NCBI GenBank assembly: GCA_037444185.1 | Contig: JBBIMW010000004.1 | Coordinates: 1 to 64,000 of the forward strand | Direction: 5' to 3' | DNA from: JAILZP01 sp037444185 | GTDB lineage: Bacteria; Bacillota; Desulfotomaculia; Desulfotomaculales; Desulfocucumaceae | Length of the DNA: 64,000 nucleotides | Shown: one piece after another, positions 43,395-52,772 of the stretch | How positions within the stretch are numbered: position 1 is the stretch's first letter | Layout of the letters: the number at the start of each line of letters is the position of its first letter | The notes under the pieces: model-generated | Told to the model about the DNA's origin: nothing | The model's input: the letters and a program-made list of their open reading frames with translations, nothing else | Databases searched by the model: none | Program-made: the position numbers and the translations under genes

Positions 43395-44114
43395 TTATAA
43401 GCCAAGGTACGCCTTCCGTATTCTGTCATCGGCCAGCAGTTCCGCACTGGTACCGCAGTGAACTATTCTCCCGTTCTCCATTACATACCCCCTTTCGGAA
43501 AAATCCAAGCTTTTCCATACGTTCTGCTCTACCAACAAAATGGCTATTCCCTGGTTTTTAATTTCCCTCAAGGAGTCAAACACCGCCTTGACCAAAATGG
43601 GGGCAAGCCCTAAGCACGGTTCGTCGACCATCAAAATCCGGGGTCTGGCCATCAAGGCCCTGGCGATTGCCAACATTTGCTGCTCTCCACCACTCATGGT
43701 GCCGGCTCTCTGGTTAAGTCTTTCGCCGAGACGGGGGAAAAGATTTATCACCCAATCAGCTGTCCTCTTTCTTTCCTGCCAGGCCCGGGGCAGGTAAGCC
43801 GCACCCAATTCAATGTTTTCCTGCACAGTCAACTGGGGAAAAAGATATCTTCCCTGGGGGACGTGGGACAAACCCAGGCGCACTATTTCCGACGGATCAT
43901 CACCGGTTATGTCACGACCAAAAAGCGTCACCCTTCCCCCAGATGGTCGCAGCAGTCCGGAAACCGTCCGCATCAATGAAGTCTTTCCAGAGGCGTTGGC
44001 CCCCACCAGGGCCACCGCCTCCCCTTCCTCCAGCCTCAAGGACACGTCCCACAGGACCTGAATCGTGCCATAACTCAAATTTATGCCCTTAATGTCCAGA
44101 ATGGCCAGCCTCAT
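43395..44114 (-). CDS. livF: Liv-type ABC transporter ATP-binding protein LivF (system 2)
   Basis: About 239 residues. Walker A LVGANASGKTSLMRTV, signature MSGGEQQMLAIARALMA, Walker B ILMVDEPCLGLAP. The ATG at 44114 follows GGGGGG; a start at 44132 is also possible. It overlaps the livG stop. Closely packed with livHMG in the usual order. Confidence 0.93.
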   Translation of the reverse strand: MRLAILDIKGINLSYGTIQVLWDVSLRLEEGEAVALVGANASGKTSLMRTVSGLLRPSGGRVTLFGRDITGDDPSEIVRLGLSHVPQGRYLFPQLTVQENIELGAAYLPRAWQERKRTADWVINLFPRLGERLNQRAGTMSGGEQQMLAIARALMARPRILMVDEPCLGLAPILVKAVFDSLREIKNQGIAILLVEQNVWKSLDFSERGYVMENGRIVHCGTSAELLADDRIRKAYLGL

Positions 44115-44838
44115 CACCCCCCGCATTTTCACCCAGATAAGCAGTGATCACTCCGGGATCGGCCACAACCTCATCATATGTCCCCTCGGCCAAAGTCTCT
44201 CCCTGGTGCATCACCACCACCCGGTCGGACAGATCCTTCACAGTCCTCATCACATGCTCGATAAGGAATATGGTGACACCGGCCTCCCGCACTTTTTTAA
44301 TAACCCTTATCATCTCGGCAGATTCCACGAAGGTCAAACCTTCCATCATTTCGTCCAGGAGCAACAAATCCGGGGAGGTGGCCAGCGCCCTGGCCAATTC
44401 CATTTTTTTCAGCCCCGCCGCCGTCAGCTCCCCTGGCATACAGTGGATCCTGTCTCCCAATCCCGCTATCTCACAGGCATCCCTGGCAACATCAGCGGGG
44501 CTTTTGCCGGTTCTCCCGGCGCCTCCGAATATTGATCCCACCATTACGTTTTGAAAAACACTGATGTTTTCAAAAGGCTGAATAATCTGAAATGTGCGGC
44601 CTATCCCCATCCGGCAGCGGACATGGGGAGCGCTGCCGGTGATATCAACCCCTTTGAACCGGATGGAACCGGCGTCAGGGTAATATAGTCCCGATATAAG
44701 GTTGAAGGTGGTCGTTTTGCCTGCACCGTTGGGGCCAATCAGGGCCACTATTTCACCCTTTTCAATCCTGATCCCCTGTCCTTTTACCGCCATAAGCCCG
44801 CCGAAAGATTTGGCCAACCCTTCCGCCTCCAGCAACAC
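44089..44838 (-). CDS. livG: Liv-type ABC transporter ATP-binding protein LivG (system 2)
   Basis: A 249-residue ATPase. Walker A LIGPNGAGKTTTFNLI, signature region ELTAAGLKKMELARALA (a variant of LSGGQ), Walker B LLLLDEMMEGL. The GTG start overlaps the livM end by 77 bp, unusually long; the first beta strand of LivG needs this start. As in system 1, the signature is degenerate, which is typical for LivG subunits. Confidence 0.92.
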   Translation of the reverse strand: MLLEAEGLAKSFGGLMAVKGQGIRIEKGEIVALIGPNGAGKTTTFNLISGLYYPDAGSIRFKGVDITGSAPHVRCRMGIGRTFQIIQPFENISVFQNVMVGSIFGGAGRTGKSPADVARDACEIAGLGDRIHCMPGELTAAGLKKMELARALATSPDLLLLDEMMEGLTFVESAEMIRVIKKVREAGVTIFLIEHVMRTVKDLSDRVVVMHQGETLAEGTYDEVVADPGVITAYLGENAGGDEAGHSGH

Positions 44839-45739
44839 GCCGCATCACCCCCAAAAGACCATTTGGCATGAATAATATCACCAATGCCAGGATAAGACCA
44901 TAAATAACCGTATATCCGTATACTATGGCGGACTTCAGGTATTCCTCCAGAATTTTTAACACAACTGCACCGATTATCGGACCGGCGGTGGAGTATATGC
45001 CGCCGAAAACCGACATTACCAAGGCGGAAACAGATATATTCAGGCTGAAAGCCTCGTATGGAATTATATAGGTAACATAGTGAATGTAAAAGGCGCCCAT
45101 CAGGCTGGGAAAAATAGAACTGACAACGAAAGCCGCCAGTTTGGTTTTGACGGTATTGACGCCCAGCACCTCGGCCACCGCCTGCCTGGCCCGTATAGCC
45201 TGAAATGCCAGACCCCACCTGGACTTTTGAAGGAAAACAGAAACCAGGAGGCAGAGGATGAAAACAACTAAAACCAAGTAGTAAGCGGCCACACGGCTGC
45301 CTCCAAATATGGCCGGCAGGGTGACTCCCACCGCCCCGCCGGTGAACTGGGCCTGGAGTATAAAAGTGCGAAGAACCTCGGTGAAGGCAAGGGTGGCGAT
45401 GGCGAAGTACATGCCGTGCAGCCTTAGGACAATAATGCCAAGGCCCAGGGCCGCCATCCCCCCAACTAATGCGGCCGATAAAAAACTCACCCACCAGCCG
45501 GCTCCCAGCAAATTGACTGTAAGGGCCGAAGCATAGGCCCCCAGCCCGAAAAAACCGGCATGGGCCAGGGAAAGCTGTCCGGTACGGACCAGCAGGTCCC
45601 AGCTCAAAGCCATCACAGCCGACATTAAAATTAATATAATAATGTGCAGCAGGTACGGGTCCGCCGCCAGGGGCGCCAAAGCGAGGAAAACGGCAGCCAG
45701 CATTCCTAGTATAAGCACGGGCTTTACTGGGCGAACCAC
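44762..45739 (-). CDS. livM: Liv-type ABC transporter permease LivM (system 2)
   Basis: A 325-residue permease with about nine helices (LLHIIILILMSAVMALSWDLLVRTGQLSLAHAGFFGLGAYASAL). It overlaps livH by 16 bp and livG by 77 bp, so the C-terminal tail (about residues 300-325, basic) lies over the next gene. Part of the five-gene transporter unit. Confidence 0.92.
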   Translation of the reverse strand: MVRPVKPVLILGMLAAVFLALAPLAADPYLLHIIILILMSAVMALSWDLLVRTGQLSLAHAGFFGLGAYASALTVNLLGAGWWVSFLSAALVGGMAALGLGIIVLRLHGMYFAIATLAFTEVLRTFILQAQFTGGAVGVTLPAIFGGSRVAAYYLVLVVFILCLLVSVFLQKSRWGLAFQAIRARQAVAEVLGVNTVKTKLAAFVVSSIFPSLMGAFYIHYVTYIIPYEAFSLNISVSALVMSVFGGIYSTAGPIIGAVVLKILEEYLKSAIVYGYTVIYGLILALVILFMPNGLLGVMRRVAGGGRVGQIFRRAYGGKRTGDQD

Positions 45740-46596
45740 TGCCCCACCCCCCGGGAGCGGTAAATCAATACCGCCAGTATAAGAATAAAAAACACCCCAT
45801 CGGACCAGCCTGTACCCTGGGGTACATAAGTGCCCACTATGGACTCGGTTACGCCCAGGAGCAGGCTGGCCCAGATAACACCCCCTATATTGCCCAAGCC
45901 GGCCATGACCACGATGCAGAAGGCCTTAAGGGTGAATTCCAGCCCCACTGCGGGCTGGGCGTAAAGTACCATGCTCAGCATCACCCCGGCCATTCCGGCC
46001 AGAGCAGCCGACAAGCCAAAGGTATAAAGATATATCTTCTCCACCTTTATACCCACCAGCCCGGCGCCTTCCCTGCTCTGGCTCACAGCCCGCATGGCCT
46101 TTCCCGCCCTTGTCCTGGTCAGCACCAGATAAAGCGCCGTTATTATTAAAAACGCTATGACGAAGGTCAGGAACCTGCCCATTCCGGCGTTAATACCGCC
46201 CAACTCAAGGGTCAGGGAGCGGTAGAAACTGCTGATGGCCCGGGGGTCGCCGGTCCAAAGTATCAGGGCCAGATTCTGAATGAAAACCGATATCCCGAAA
46301 GTGAGCAGCATCTGGTTCAGCTCAGGTGCTTCGAGCACAAATTTTATACTGTAGCGGTAAATCAAAAGGCCCAGCGCAAAAAGGGCCGCCGCTGCCACCG
46401 GCAGGCTCAACAGGGGATCCAGTCCAAAAAGAATAAACATGAAAACACCGAGATATGCACCCAACATAAGAAACTCACCATGGGCAAAGTTGACAATTCT
46501 CAGCACACCCACCGACAGCGCCAGCCCTACCGAGGTCAGGGCGTACAGTCCCGACCTCAGTATTCCGTTAACCAGCGCCTGAAAAAACACCTCCAC
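45724..46596 (-). CDS. livH: Liv-type ABC transporter permease LivH (system 2)
   Basis: About 290 residues and eight helices. Core RIVNFAHGEFLMLGAYLGVF and EAA-like loop AVSQSREGAGLVGIKVEK. The open frame runs to 46761, but the GTG at 46596 with AAGGCGG 7 bases upstream gives the normal LivH length. It follows the KASIII-like gene by 40 bp. Confidence 0.92.
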   Translation of the reverse strand: MEVFFQALVNGILRSGLYALTSVGLALSVGVLRIVNFAHGEFLMLGAYLGVFMFILFGLDPLLSLPVAAAALFALGLLIYRYSIKFVLEAPELNQMLLTFGISVFIQNLALILWTGDPRAISSFYRSLTLELGGINAGMGRFLTFVIAFLIITALYLVLTRTRAGKAMRAVSQSREGAGLVGIKVEKIYLYTFGLSAALAGMAGVMLSMVLYAQPAVGLEFTLKAFCIVVMAGLGNIGGVIWASLLLGVTESIVGTYVPQGTGWSDGVFFILILAVLIYRSRGVGQWFAQ

Positions 46597-46636
46597 TGCA
46601 GCACCGCCTTCCTTATCCCAATTGTCCTCCCGCAAT

Positions 46637-47665
46637 TCAGTTCTGCCCGGCTGGTTCTCCCCAGAGAAGCGCCGTAGCACCCCAGGTGTAACCGGTTCCC
46701 GCCCCCGCCACCACCACCAGTTCTCCATTGCCAATCTTGCCTTGGCGGGTGGCCTCGTCAAGGATGATCAATTGATCCCCCGCCTGAACATGTCCATAGT
46801 TTTCCAGGTAAAATGTATTCTCCATGGACAGGTTAAACTCTTTCAGAATAGCTTCATAAAAGGACTTTTTCATATGGGTGATGCCGATGAACTTTATGTC
46901 ATTCACCGTAAACCCGCTTCGCACAGCAGCCTGGCTTATCACCCGGCGGAAATTGTACAACGACACCTTATCCAGTCTTTTTTTCATGTTTTCCGGGTCC
47001 GGCACTTCAAAGAACCTGTCCCGGGAGCCTACCCCAAAGCCTTTGCTTCTGATTTTTGACCCCCCTTCGGTCAAGAAAACATCCAGGCTGAAATCGCCGT
47101 CGGTGATCAGAGAGGACGAAAGAATTCTATTTTTCCTGCAGTTCTTTTTGATTACGGCGGCGGCGGCGCCGTCGCTGAAATTGAACAGAAACCTCATTCT
47201 GTGGTCCTTGTAATCCAACAACTCCGATTCCTTACTACCCATCACCACCAGTATGTTGTTCAGATCAGGATCCCCCATCAGCATTTCCTTGGCCAACTTG
47301 AGCACCAAGGCCCCGCTGGCGCAAAGGGCCATGATCTCAAAGGCGAAGGCCTTTTTAATCCCAAGCCTTTGCTGTATGTGGGCGCCAACCGGCCAGACGT
47401 TATAGTCCTTGTATGCACTGCCGAAATATATCAATGCGTCTATTTCGGAAGGCTGAACATTCTTCATCGCCTCTTCGGCCGCCGCCACCGCCATGTCTGA
47501 AACATGCAGATCTTTTCCGGCCTTCGGCTTTTTAATAATACCGAACTTCTCCCTGACCACATGCTCCGGAATTCCAGACAGCTCCGCTATTTCCCCGCTC
47601 CCAATAAAAGTATCGGGAAAACACAACCCTATGCTCTCCACCCCTATGGAAACCTTGCTTCCCAA
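46637..47665 (-). CDS. 3-oxoacyl-ACP synthase III-like (thiolase superfamily)
   Basis: A KASIII-fold enzyme of 342 residues. The nucleophile is Cys115 (EIMALCASGALV) and a histidine stands at 264 (IGITHMKKSFY). Where FabH has the GNTSA asparagine, this protein has His292 (LENYGHVQAGDQL), so the triad is Cys-His-His. The usual HQAN motif is also lost. TTG start with GGGAGGTG upstream. It is the first gene of the Liv system 2 operon. A condensing or thioester-handling step on the imported acid is possible (inference); FabH of fatty-acid synthesis is less likely. Confidence 0.85.
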   Translation of the reverse strand: MGSKVSIGVESIGLCFPDTFIGSGEIAELSGIPEHVVREKFGIIKKPKAGKDLHVSDMAVAAAEEAMKNVQPSEIDALIYFGSAYKDYNVWPVGAHIQQRLGIKKAFAFEIMALCASGALVLKLAKEMLMGDPDLNNILVVMGSKESELLDYKDHRMRFLFNFSDGAAAAVIKKNCRKNRILSSSLITDGDFSLDVFLTEGGSKIRSKGFGVGSRDRFFEVPDPENMKKRLDKVSLYNFRRVISQAAVRSGFTVNDIKFIGITHMKKSFYEAILKEFNLSMENTFYLENYGHVQAGDQLIILDEATRQGKIGNGELVVVAGAGTGYTWGATALLWGEPAGQN

Positions 47666-47995
47666 AGCAACACCTCCCTATTAAACCTGCAACATGATTC
47701 AGGTGTTATATATTATTCTTTTGGTATTTAGTAATTCCTCTTTCTTTTTCAAAAAAAATTTAATTTTTTATTTGTTTTTTAAATTCCCACTATTGCGACC
47801 ATTGAGGGCGCAGCCGCAACCGACGGAATCACCAGGGCAAAATCAGCAAATGGAAAGACGCCCCTGTTTGGATGTGCTTCTGAGATCGGCAAAAAGCACC
47901 AAAGGCGTCCGTCATCAATTGATTGGAAACCGTTTGTTTTCCCGAAGGCCCTCCCCGCCCGGCGCCCGGGCAAGGGGCTTCTCTTTACAGTGCCG
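47666..47995. other. Intergenic region (330 bp), no gene seen
   Basis: Holds the end of the PHP gene transcript and the likely promoter of the KASIII-Liv operon. The stretch 47690-47790 is AT-rich with runs of A and T; a TTGAAA can be read on the minus strand but no good -10 pairs with it. No terminator or repeat was recognised. Confidence 0.5.
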
Positions 47996-48814
47996 TTAAT
48001 AATTTATTTCAGTGATAGGTGCCAGCCGCCTTTGCCTGTCCCTAAAAAGCGCCACTTTCCGGTAGCCCGCCTCTTTCAGCAGAGCCAAGGCCAGGTGGAA
48101 ATCCAAAGCCACGCTCTCCGGATCGTGGGCGTCGGAGCCCGTCACCGCCGGAACCCCTTCTCTTTGGCACAGCCACAGAAACTCCGCCGAGGGATATATC
48201 TCCCCGGCGGGCCATCTGAGGCCGGCGGTGTTCACTTCCACACACACCCCGGCCCTGGCGAAGGTCCGGGCCGCCTGCAAATACAGTTCTGTAAGCTCCT
48301 TCGCCGGCCGGTGACCAAATTTCTTAACCAGGTCAGGGTGGGCCATGATGTCGAAGAGGCCGGTGTCCGCCGCCCCGCAAAGGAGATTGAAATACTGCCG
48401 GTATACCTCCTTTATATCGCGCCGGCCATACTCTTCCAGCTGGCGCGGGCTGTCGAAGGCCCAGCCGCCGATGAAGTGAACGGACCCGTACACATAGTCC
48501 AAGGGGAGGCCCGACAAAAGCCTGGCCGCCTGCTTCTCAAACCCCGGTATATAGTCCAATTCCACCCCCAGGCGTATATTCACATCCGGGTACATTTTAC
48601 CGAGGGCCGACACCTCTTCCAGATAGCGGGGAAATTCGTCCTCGGCCATGGCCAGCCCAGGGTCCCTGAGGTCCGGGGTCAGCCAGTACATCGGCCCGTG
48701 ATCCGAAAAGCCCATTTCCGCCAGCCCTTTTTTTCTGGCCTCCTCCACATATTCCGACATTTTGCCCCGGGCATGACCGCACCGGGAGGTATGAATGTGG
48801 TAGTCAATCATCAT
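47996..48814 (-). CDS. PHP-domain phosphatase, HisJ-type histidinol phosphatase
   Basis: A 272-residue PHP-fold hydrolase. Metal-ligand motifs in order: DYHIHTSRCGHARG, GFSDHGP, GVELDYIPG, GSVHFIGGWAF, DIMAHPDL and TGSDAHDPE. The sequence resembles HisJ/HisK histidinol phosphatases of Firmicutes, but no his genes are near. Its ATG overlaps the stop of the MetE-like gene (4 bp). Function as histidinol phosphatase is likely; another phosphoesterase role is possible. Confidence 0.87.
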   Translation of the reverse strand: MMIDYHIHTSRCGHARGKMSEYVEEARKKGLAEMGFSDHGPMYWLTPDLRDPGLAMAEDEFPRYLEEVSALGKMYPDVNIRLGVELDYIPGFEKQAARLLSGLPLDYVYGSVHFIGGWAFDSPRQLEEYGRRDIKEVYRQYFNLLCGAADTGLFDIMAHPDLVKKFGHRPAKELTELYLQAARTFARAGVCVEVNTAGLRWPAGEIYPSAEFLWLCQREGVPAVTGSDAHDPESVALDFHLALALLKEAGYRKVALFRDRQRRLAPITEINY

Positions 48815-49887
48815 TTAGCGGCCATCTCCCTCAGCCTCCGGGATATTTCAGCGGTCAGGCGGTATATTCTTTCCGCCAGGGCAGGTTCCAGCAGACCTGT
48901 GCCGCAGGCCGGAGTAATCATGGTCTGCTCCGGCAGCCGGCCCGCGGTCACCCCGCCCTGGCGCAAGCCCTCCCATATTTTTTCGATCCCTTGCCACAGG
49001 CTTTCCACGGTTTCGGCAGCGGCCCTTTCGCCGGTGGGGGCCATCCCCAGGGCCAGGGCGCCACCCCGGTCAAGAAACTCCTTCAATTCCCCGGTGTAGA
49101 GCAAAAGGGATTCCCCGTAGCTGTAGGCATCCAGGTTGATTATTTCTATATCGCACTGGCAAAGTATAGACCAGTCGATGGCATCACAGGAATGCACCCC
49201 GGCCACGGCGCCGGCGGCATGTATCTGGCCGGATATCTCATCCAGATCCTTTTTAATCATTTCCCTGGTGACGGTGATGTATCCGGATTTACCATAGACA
49301 CTTACCGCCGGCTCGTCTATAAATATTATCGCCGGCCTGCCCAGGCCGGACAGTTTTTCGGCCTGCCAGCGGCCGCTCAAAGCCAGGGCCTTCACCAGCA
49401 GCTCCCGCAATTGTTCATTGTAATAGGCCGGCATTCCCCGCCGGTCATTGAGGCTGAAACCCACAGTCAGGGGCCCGGCCAGCTGCCCCTTGAAAAAAAC
49501 AGCCTCTCCGGGACCATTTTTCCCGATGTGCTCCATAAAGGCATAGAAACCCGACGCCGCCTCCTCCGGCAGGGAAAAAAACTCCAGGGCCCGCCGGTCT
49601 CCCTCCACCGCCGCCAGGTAATGGGCGTAAAAATCGGACACCCCCTCCCACCAGCGGTGACTGCCGGTGTCGAAAAAAAACCTGTCCCCTTCAATACTGA
49701 TCAGCCCCGTTTTGACCAGCGGGTTCAGAAATTGGAATACAAAACCTTCCGCCGGCCCCTTTCCCGGCATCTGCGGCCAGTGGGGTATTTCCGGAAGATT
49801 GCTGAAAATCATGGAAAGGGCCTCCCCGGCACCGGTAAAGGGTACGCTGCCAATGCCGGTGGCCAGCCCCGCAGGCTTGAAATACAT
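48811..49887 (-). CDS. Compact MetE-like methyltransferase (UROD/MetE superfamily)
   Basis: A 358-residue TIM-barrel protein resembling the C-terminal catalytic half of cobalamin-independent methionine synthase. Likely zinc ligands are HSC (GVHSCDAIDW) and the Cys in TPACGTGLL; a folate-binding N-terminal half is absent. Related core-MetE proteins are known to take methyl groups from corrinoid proteins. The ATG at 49887 gives MYFKPAGLATGIGSVPF, typical of the family. It overlaps the PHP gene and follows the GH57-GT4 gene by 71 bp. Substrate not proven. Confidence 0.78.
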   Translation of the reverse strand: MYFKPAGLATGIGSVPFTGAGEALSMIFSNLPEIPHWPQMPGKGPAEGFVFQFLNPLVKTGLISIEGDRFFFDTGSHRWWEGVSDFYAHYLAAVEGDRRALEFFSLPEEAASGFYAFMEHIGKNGPGEAVFFKGQLAGPLTVGFSLNDRRGMPAYYNEQLRELLVKALALSGRWQAEKLSGLGRPAIIFIDEPAVSVYGKSGYITVTREMIKKDLDEISGQIHAAGAVAGVHSCDAIDWSILCQCDIEIINLDAYSYGESLLLYTGELKEFLDRGGALALGMAPTGERAAAETVESLWQGIEKIWEGLRQGGVTAGRLPEQTMITPACGTGLLEPALAERIYRLTAEISRRLREMAAK

Positions 49888-49958
49888 GGATAACCTCCCG
49901 CAGTTTATTCTATAATTCCTTAATCCGTCAGACACACCCCAATGTCACATTAACGCGA

Positions 49959-52760
49959 TCACCCATCCCTACCCTCCCACTCCCTCATCAGCTCTAGGTA
50001 CACCCCGGACGTCTCGGCGGCTATCCGGCTCCAGTCATAGCGGCTGAGCACCTTGCCATACGCCTTCCGCCCCAGTTTTTCGGCCAATGCCGGGTGGTCG
50101 AGGAGCTCCAGCACATACCGGGCCAGGAGATCCGGCCTGCCCGGAGGCGCCTTGAGTCCGTCAATGCCGTGGCTGATTATCTCCCCCAATCCCCCGATGT
50201 CGGAAACCAGCACCGGCGTTCCGGCCGCCATGGCCTCCAGGGCCACAATGCCGAAGGGCTCGTACAGACTTGGAAATACAGCCACAGCGGCCTCCGACAG
50301 CAACCTGTTCCGGCCGGCGTCATCCACAAATCCAATAAATTTTACATATTCGGCCACACCAAACTTTTCGGCCAGCTTCTTCAGCTCCTCCTCGTAGGGG
50401 CCCCTGCCCGCCACCACCAGCAACGCCCCGGGATGGCTCCTCCTGATCAGGGGCAACGCCTCGATGATCACCTGCACCCCCTTTTCGGGCACCAGCCTGC
50501 CCAGGAAGGCAATTACAGGGTTCCCTGCCACCGCCATATAATCAGTTTTCGGGTCTTTTCCCACCGCCAGGGTTTTCACGTCAACACCGTTGGGAATCAC
50601 CTTTATCCCGCCCCGCCCGAACAACCTTTCCACCTCCCTGGCCATATAGCTGCTGCAACAAATCACCCTGCCGGACCTGGCCACCAGATCCCCTTCTATA
50701 TCGTGTATTTTCCTCTGTAAGTCAGTAAATATTCCCCTGTTGCGCCCGTATTCGGTGGCATGTATGGTGACCACCAGGGGTAGCCCGAACTTTCCGCTGA
50801 TTTCTACGGCTGCGTCCCGTACCAGCCAGTCATGGGCGTGCACCAGGTCAAAAAAGCCCTCCCCCAGGCCGCTTTCCAGGGCTTTTCCGACCATCCCGGC
50901 ATTAAGCCTGCCCAGCCAGTCCATAAAATCTCCGGTGTCCAGATCCTCCGGACTTACCCGGTGCACGTGCACACCCTGATCGTCTACTCCATAAAGGGGC
51001 TCGCCCCGGGCGGGACATGTAAAAACGTGCACCTCCACACCAAGGCTGGATAGCGCCCTGGACAGATCATGAACGTGCCTGCCCAGCCCCCCCACCGTCC
51101 GGGGGGGATACTCCCATGAAAGCATGATCACCTTAAACCCCGTTTGTTCAATAATTTCACGGATTTCCCGGCTGACCTTCCCACTGCCGAACACCCTGAA
51201 GTCCAAACCGGCAAATATGTTGTTCGTATTCTCAAGGTCGGTTAAAAAGGCCTCGTCCACAGAGCCGGACTCGATCTGGCCGACCAGGGCCAGAAAATTG
51301 CCAAGGTGGCCCGTGATCCTGCGGGTGGCGTATTCAACGGTGGTCTCCTCCTTCATTATGAACGCCCAGTCGCTGCTCTGGGCCAACAGCAGCTCCCGGC
51401 CTGCCTGGCACAAGGCCCTTTCGGCCAGCCCCCCGGCCGCGCGGTTCAGGTTCGCCATTTCCGTCATTCTGGCCTCGGCCGAGTGCTGGTGCCGGTATAT
51501 CCAGTCGTTTTTGGGATTAAGCCAGACATAGCTGTACCCTTCCTCGCCCCAGCTGCTCATGGGCAGATCCACCACCTGGTTTTCCCGGTACAATGCCAGA
51601 TAATCCGACGGTGAAACGGTTTTAATCCTTTTATCCGCAGCCGTCAGCCTTAACACACTTTCCAGCCAGCGGGGCCCCTCGTACCACCAATGCCCGAACA
51701 GCTCGGCATCGTATGGAGCCAGCACCAAAGGCGGCCTGTCCATTAACGCCAAGGCCCTTTCCATTTGGTTCACCCTGGCTGCGACAAAATCCCGGGCGTG
51801 CATCCCGGTTCTCACCAGGGCCGCATCCGGGCTGTATATTTCTTTATGGTTCCCCCAACCCGTAATCCTGTGGTATTTGAAGCCCGTGTCCACCCTCACC
51901 GACCCGTCGGGAATGTAGGGGCCCAGGTACTCCATATCCAGGTCGTAAGCTATGTCCCGGTAAAACTCCCGGTAGTCCGGATGGCCGGGATAGCCGGACC
52001 TTCTTTCCCACACCTGGCGGGAACTCTCCGGGTCCCTCCCGAAGGCCGCCACTCCGGACCGGCACTGCACCGGCCCGAACACTCCGTATACCGGTTCCGG
52101 CACGGCATTCAGAAGTCCGTGGGTGTCCACCACAAAGTACTTAATGCCGAATTCCTTCAGCAGAAGGTCCACGCCTCTGTCGTATCCGCATTCGGGAAGC
52201 CAGAACCCGGAAGGCCCCTTGCCGAACAATTTCTTGAACAGATCAAGCCCCACCTCAATCTGGGCGCTTCTGGCCTCCTTGCTGTGTATCAACGGCAGAT
52301 AGCCGTGGGTGGCGGCGGTGGTGATAAGCTCCAGCCTACCCCTGTCCGCCAGGTTCCTGAACCCGGTGGTCAAATCGCCCCCGCAGCTGTTAAAATACCT
52401 CCGGACATCCTCAAGGTGCCGGAGGTACATGGCCGACAATCTGTTCAGCCCGGGGTCCCGGGCGGTTCTGGCACATTCGGACTCACCCAGTTCTATCATG
52501 CGGCCGAGGTATTCCGCATACCTCTCCTTTAAAAGGTCGTCCACCATCATGGACAGCAGCGTGGGTGAAAGAGAAACCGTCAGCCGGTGTTCAGTCCCTT
52601 CCCCGTCCAGCCTCTCCAGGGCATTCAGCAGGGGTATGTAACATTCCGTGCACGATTCGTAGAACCAGCGTTCCTCCAGGGATTGTTTGTGTTCCGGATG
52701 GCGCACGAAGGGCAGGTGGGCGTGGAGCAATATGGACAGATAGCCCGGCAATGGCAACAC
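49959..52760 (-). CDS. GH57-GT4 fusion: glucan branching-type hydrolase plus glycosyltransferase
   Basis: A 933-residue two-domain enzyme. Residues 1-530 are a GH57 module of branching-enzyme/DUF1957 type (HAHLPFVRHPE; nucleophile Glu190 in FWLPECGYDRG; acid Asp351 in APYDAELFGHWW). Residues 540-925 are a GT4/glycogen-synthase-like module (SWEYPPRTVGGLGRHVHDLS; HDWLVRDA; EPFGIVALEAMAAG). It likely makes and shapes an alpha-glucan store from nucleotide sugar (inference). GTG at 52760 is close to the SD (AAAGGAG); a TTG at 52757 or 52751 is an alternative. A DUF4912 gene lies upstream, and a MITE-like element ends right before the SD. Confidence 0.92.
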   Translation of the reverse strand: MLPLPGYLSILLHAHLPFVRHPEHKQSLEERWFYESCTECYIPLLNALERLDGEGTEHRLTVSLSPTLLSMMVDDLLKERYAEYLGRMIELGESECARTARDPGLNRLSAMYLRHLEDVRRYFNSCGGDLTTGFRNLADRGRLELITTAATHGYLPLIHSKEARSAQIEVGLDLFKKLFGKGPSGFWLPECGYDRGVDLLLKEFGIKYFVVDTHGLLNAVPEPVYGVFGPVQCRSGVAAFGRDPESSRQVWERRSGYPGHPDYREFYRDIAYDLDMEYLGPYIPDGSVRVDTGFKYHRITGWGNHKEIYSPDAALVRTGMHARDFVAARVNQMERALALMDRPPLVLAPYDAELFGHWWYEGPRWLESVLRLTAADKRIKTVSPSDYLALYRENQVVDLPMSSWGEEGYSYVWLNPKNDWIYRHQHSAEARMTEMANLNRAAGGLAERALCQAGRELLLAQSSDWAFIMKEETTVEYATRRITGHLGNFLALVGQIESGSVDEAFLTDLENTNNIFAGLDFRVFGSGKVSREIREIIEQTGFKVIMLSWEYPPRTVGGLGRHVHDLSRALSSLGVEVHVFTCPARGEPLYGVDDQGVHVHRVSPEDLDTGDFMDWLGRLNAGMVGKALESGLGEGFFDLVHAHDWLVRDAAVEISGKFGLPLVVTIHATEYGRNRGIFTDLQRKIHDIEGDLVARSGRVICCSSYMAREVERLFGRGGIKVIPNGVDVKTLAVGKDPKTDYMAVAGNPVIAFLGRLVPEKGVQVIIEALPLIRRSHPGALLVVAGRGPYEEELKKLAEKFGVAEYVKFIGFVDDAGRNRLLSEAAVAVFPSLYEPFGIVALEAMAAGTPVLVSDIGGLGEIISHGIDGLKAPPGRPDLLARYVLELLDHPALAEKLGRKAYGKVLSRYDWSRIAAETSGVYLELMREWEGRDG

Positions 52761-52772
52761 TCTCCTTTTTTA

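Noticed and set aside
47779..47973. 64-codon minus-strand ORF after the PHP gene
   Set aside because: No ribosome site and no recognisable domain, in a mostly non-coding gap.
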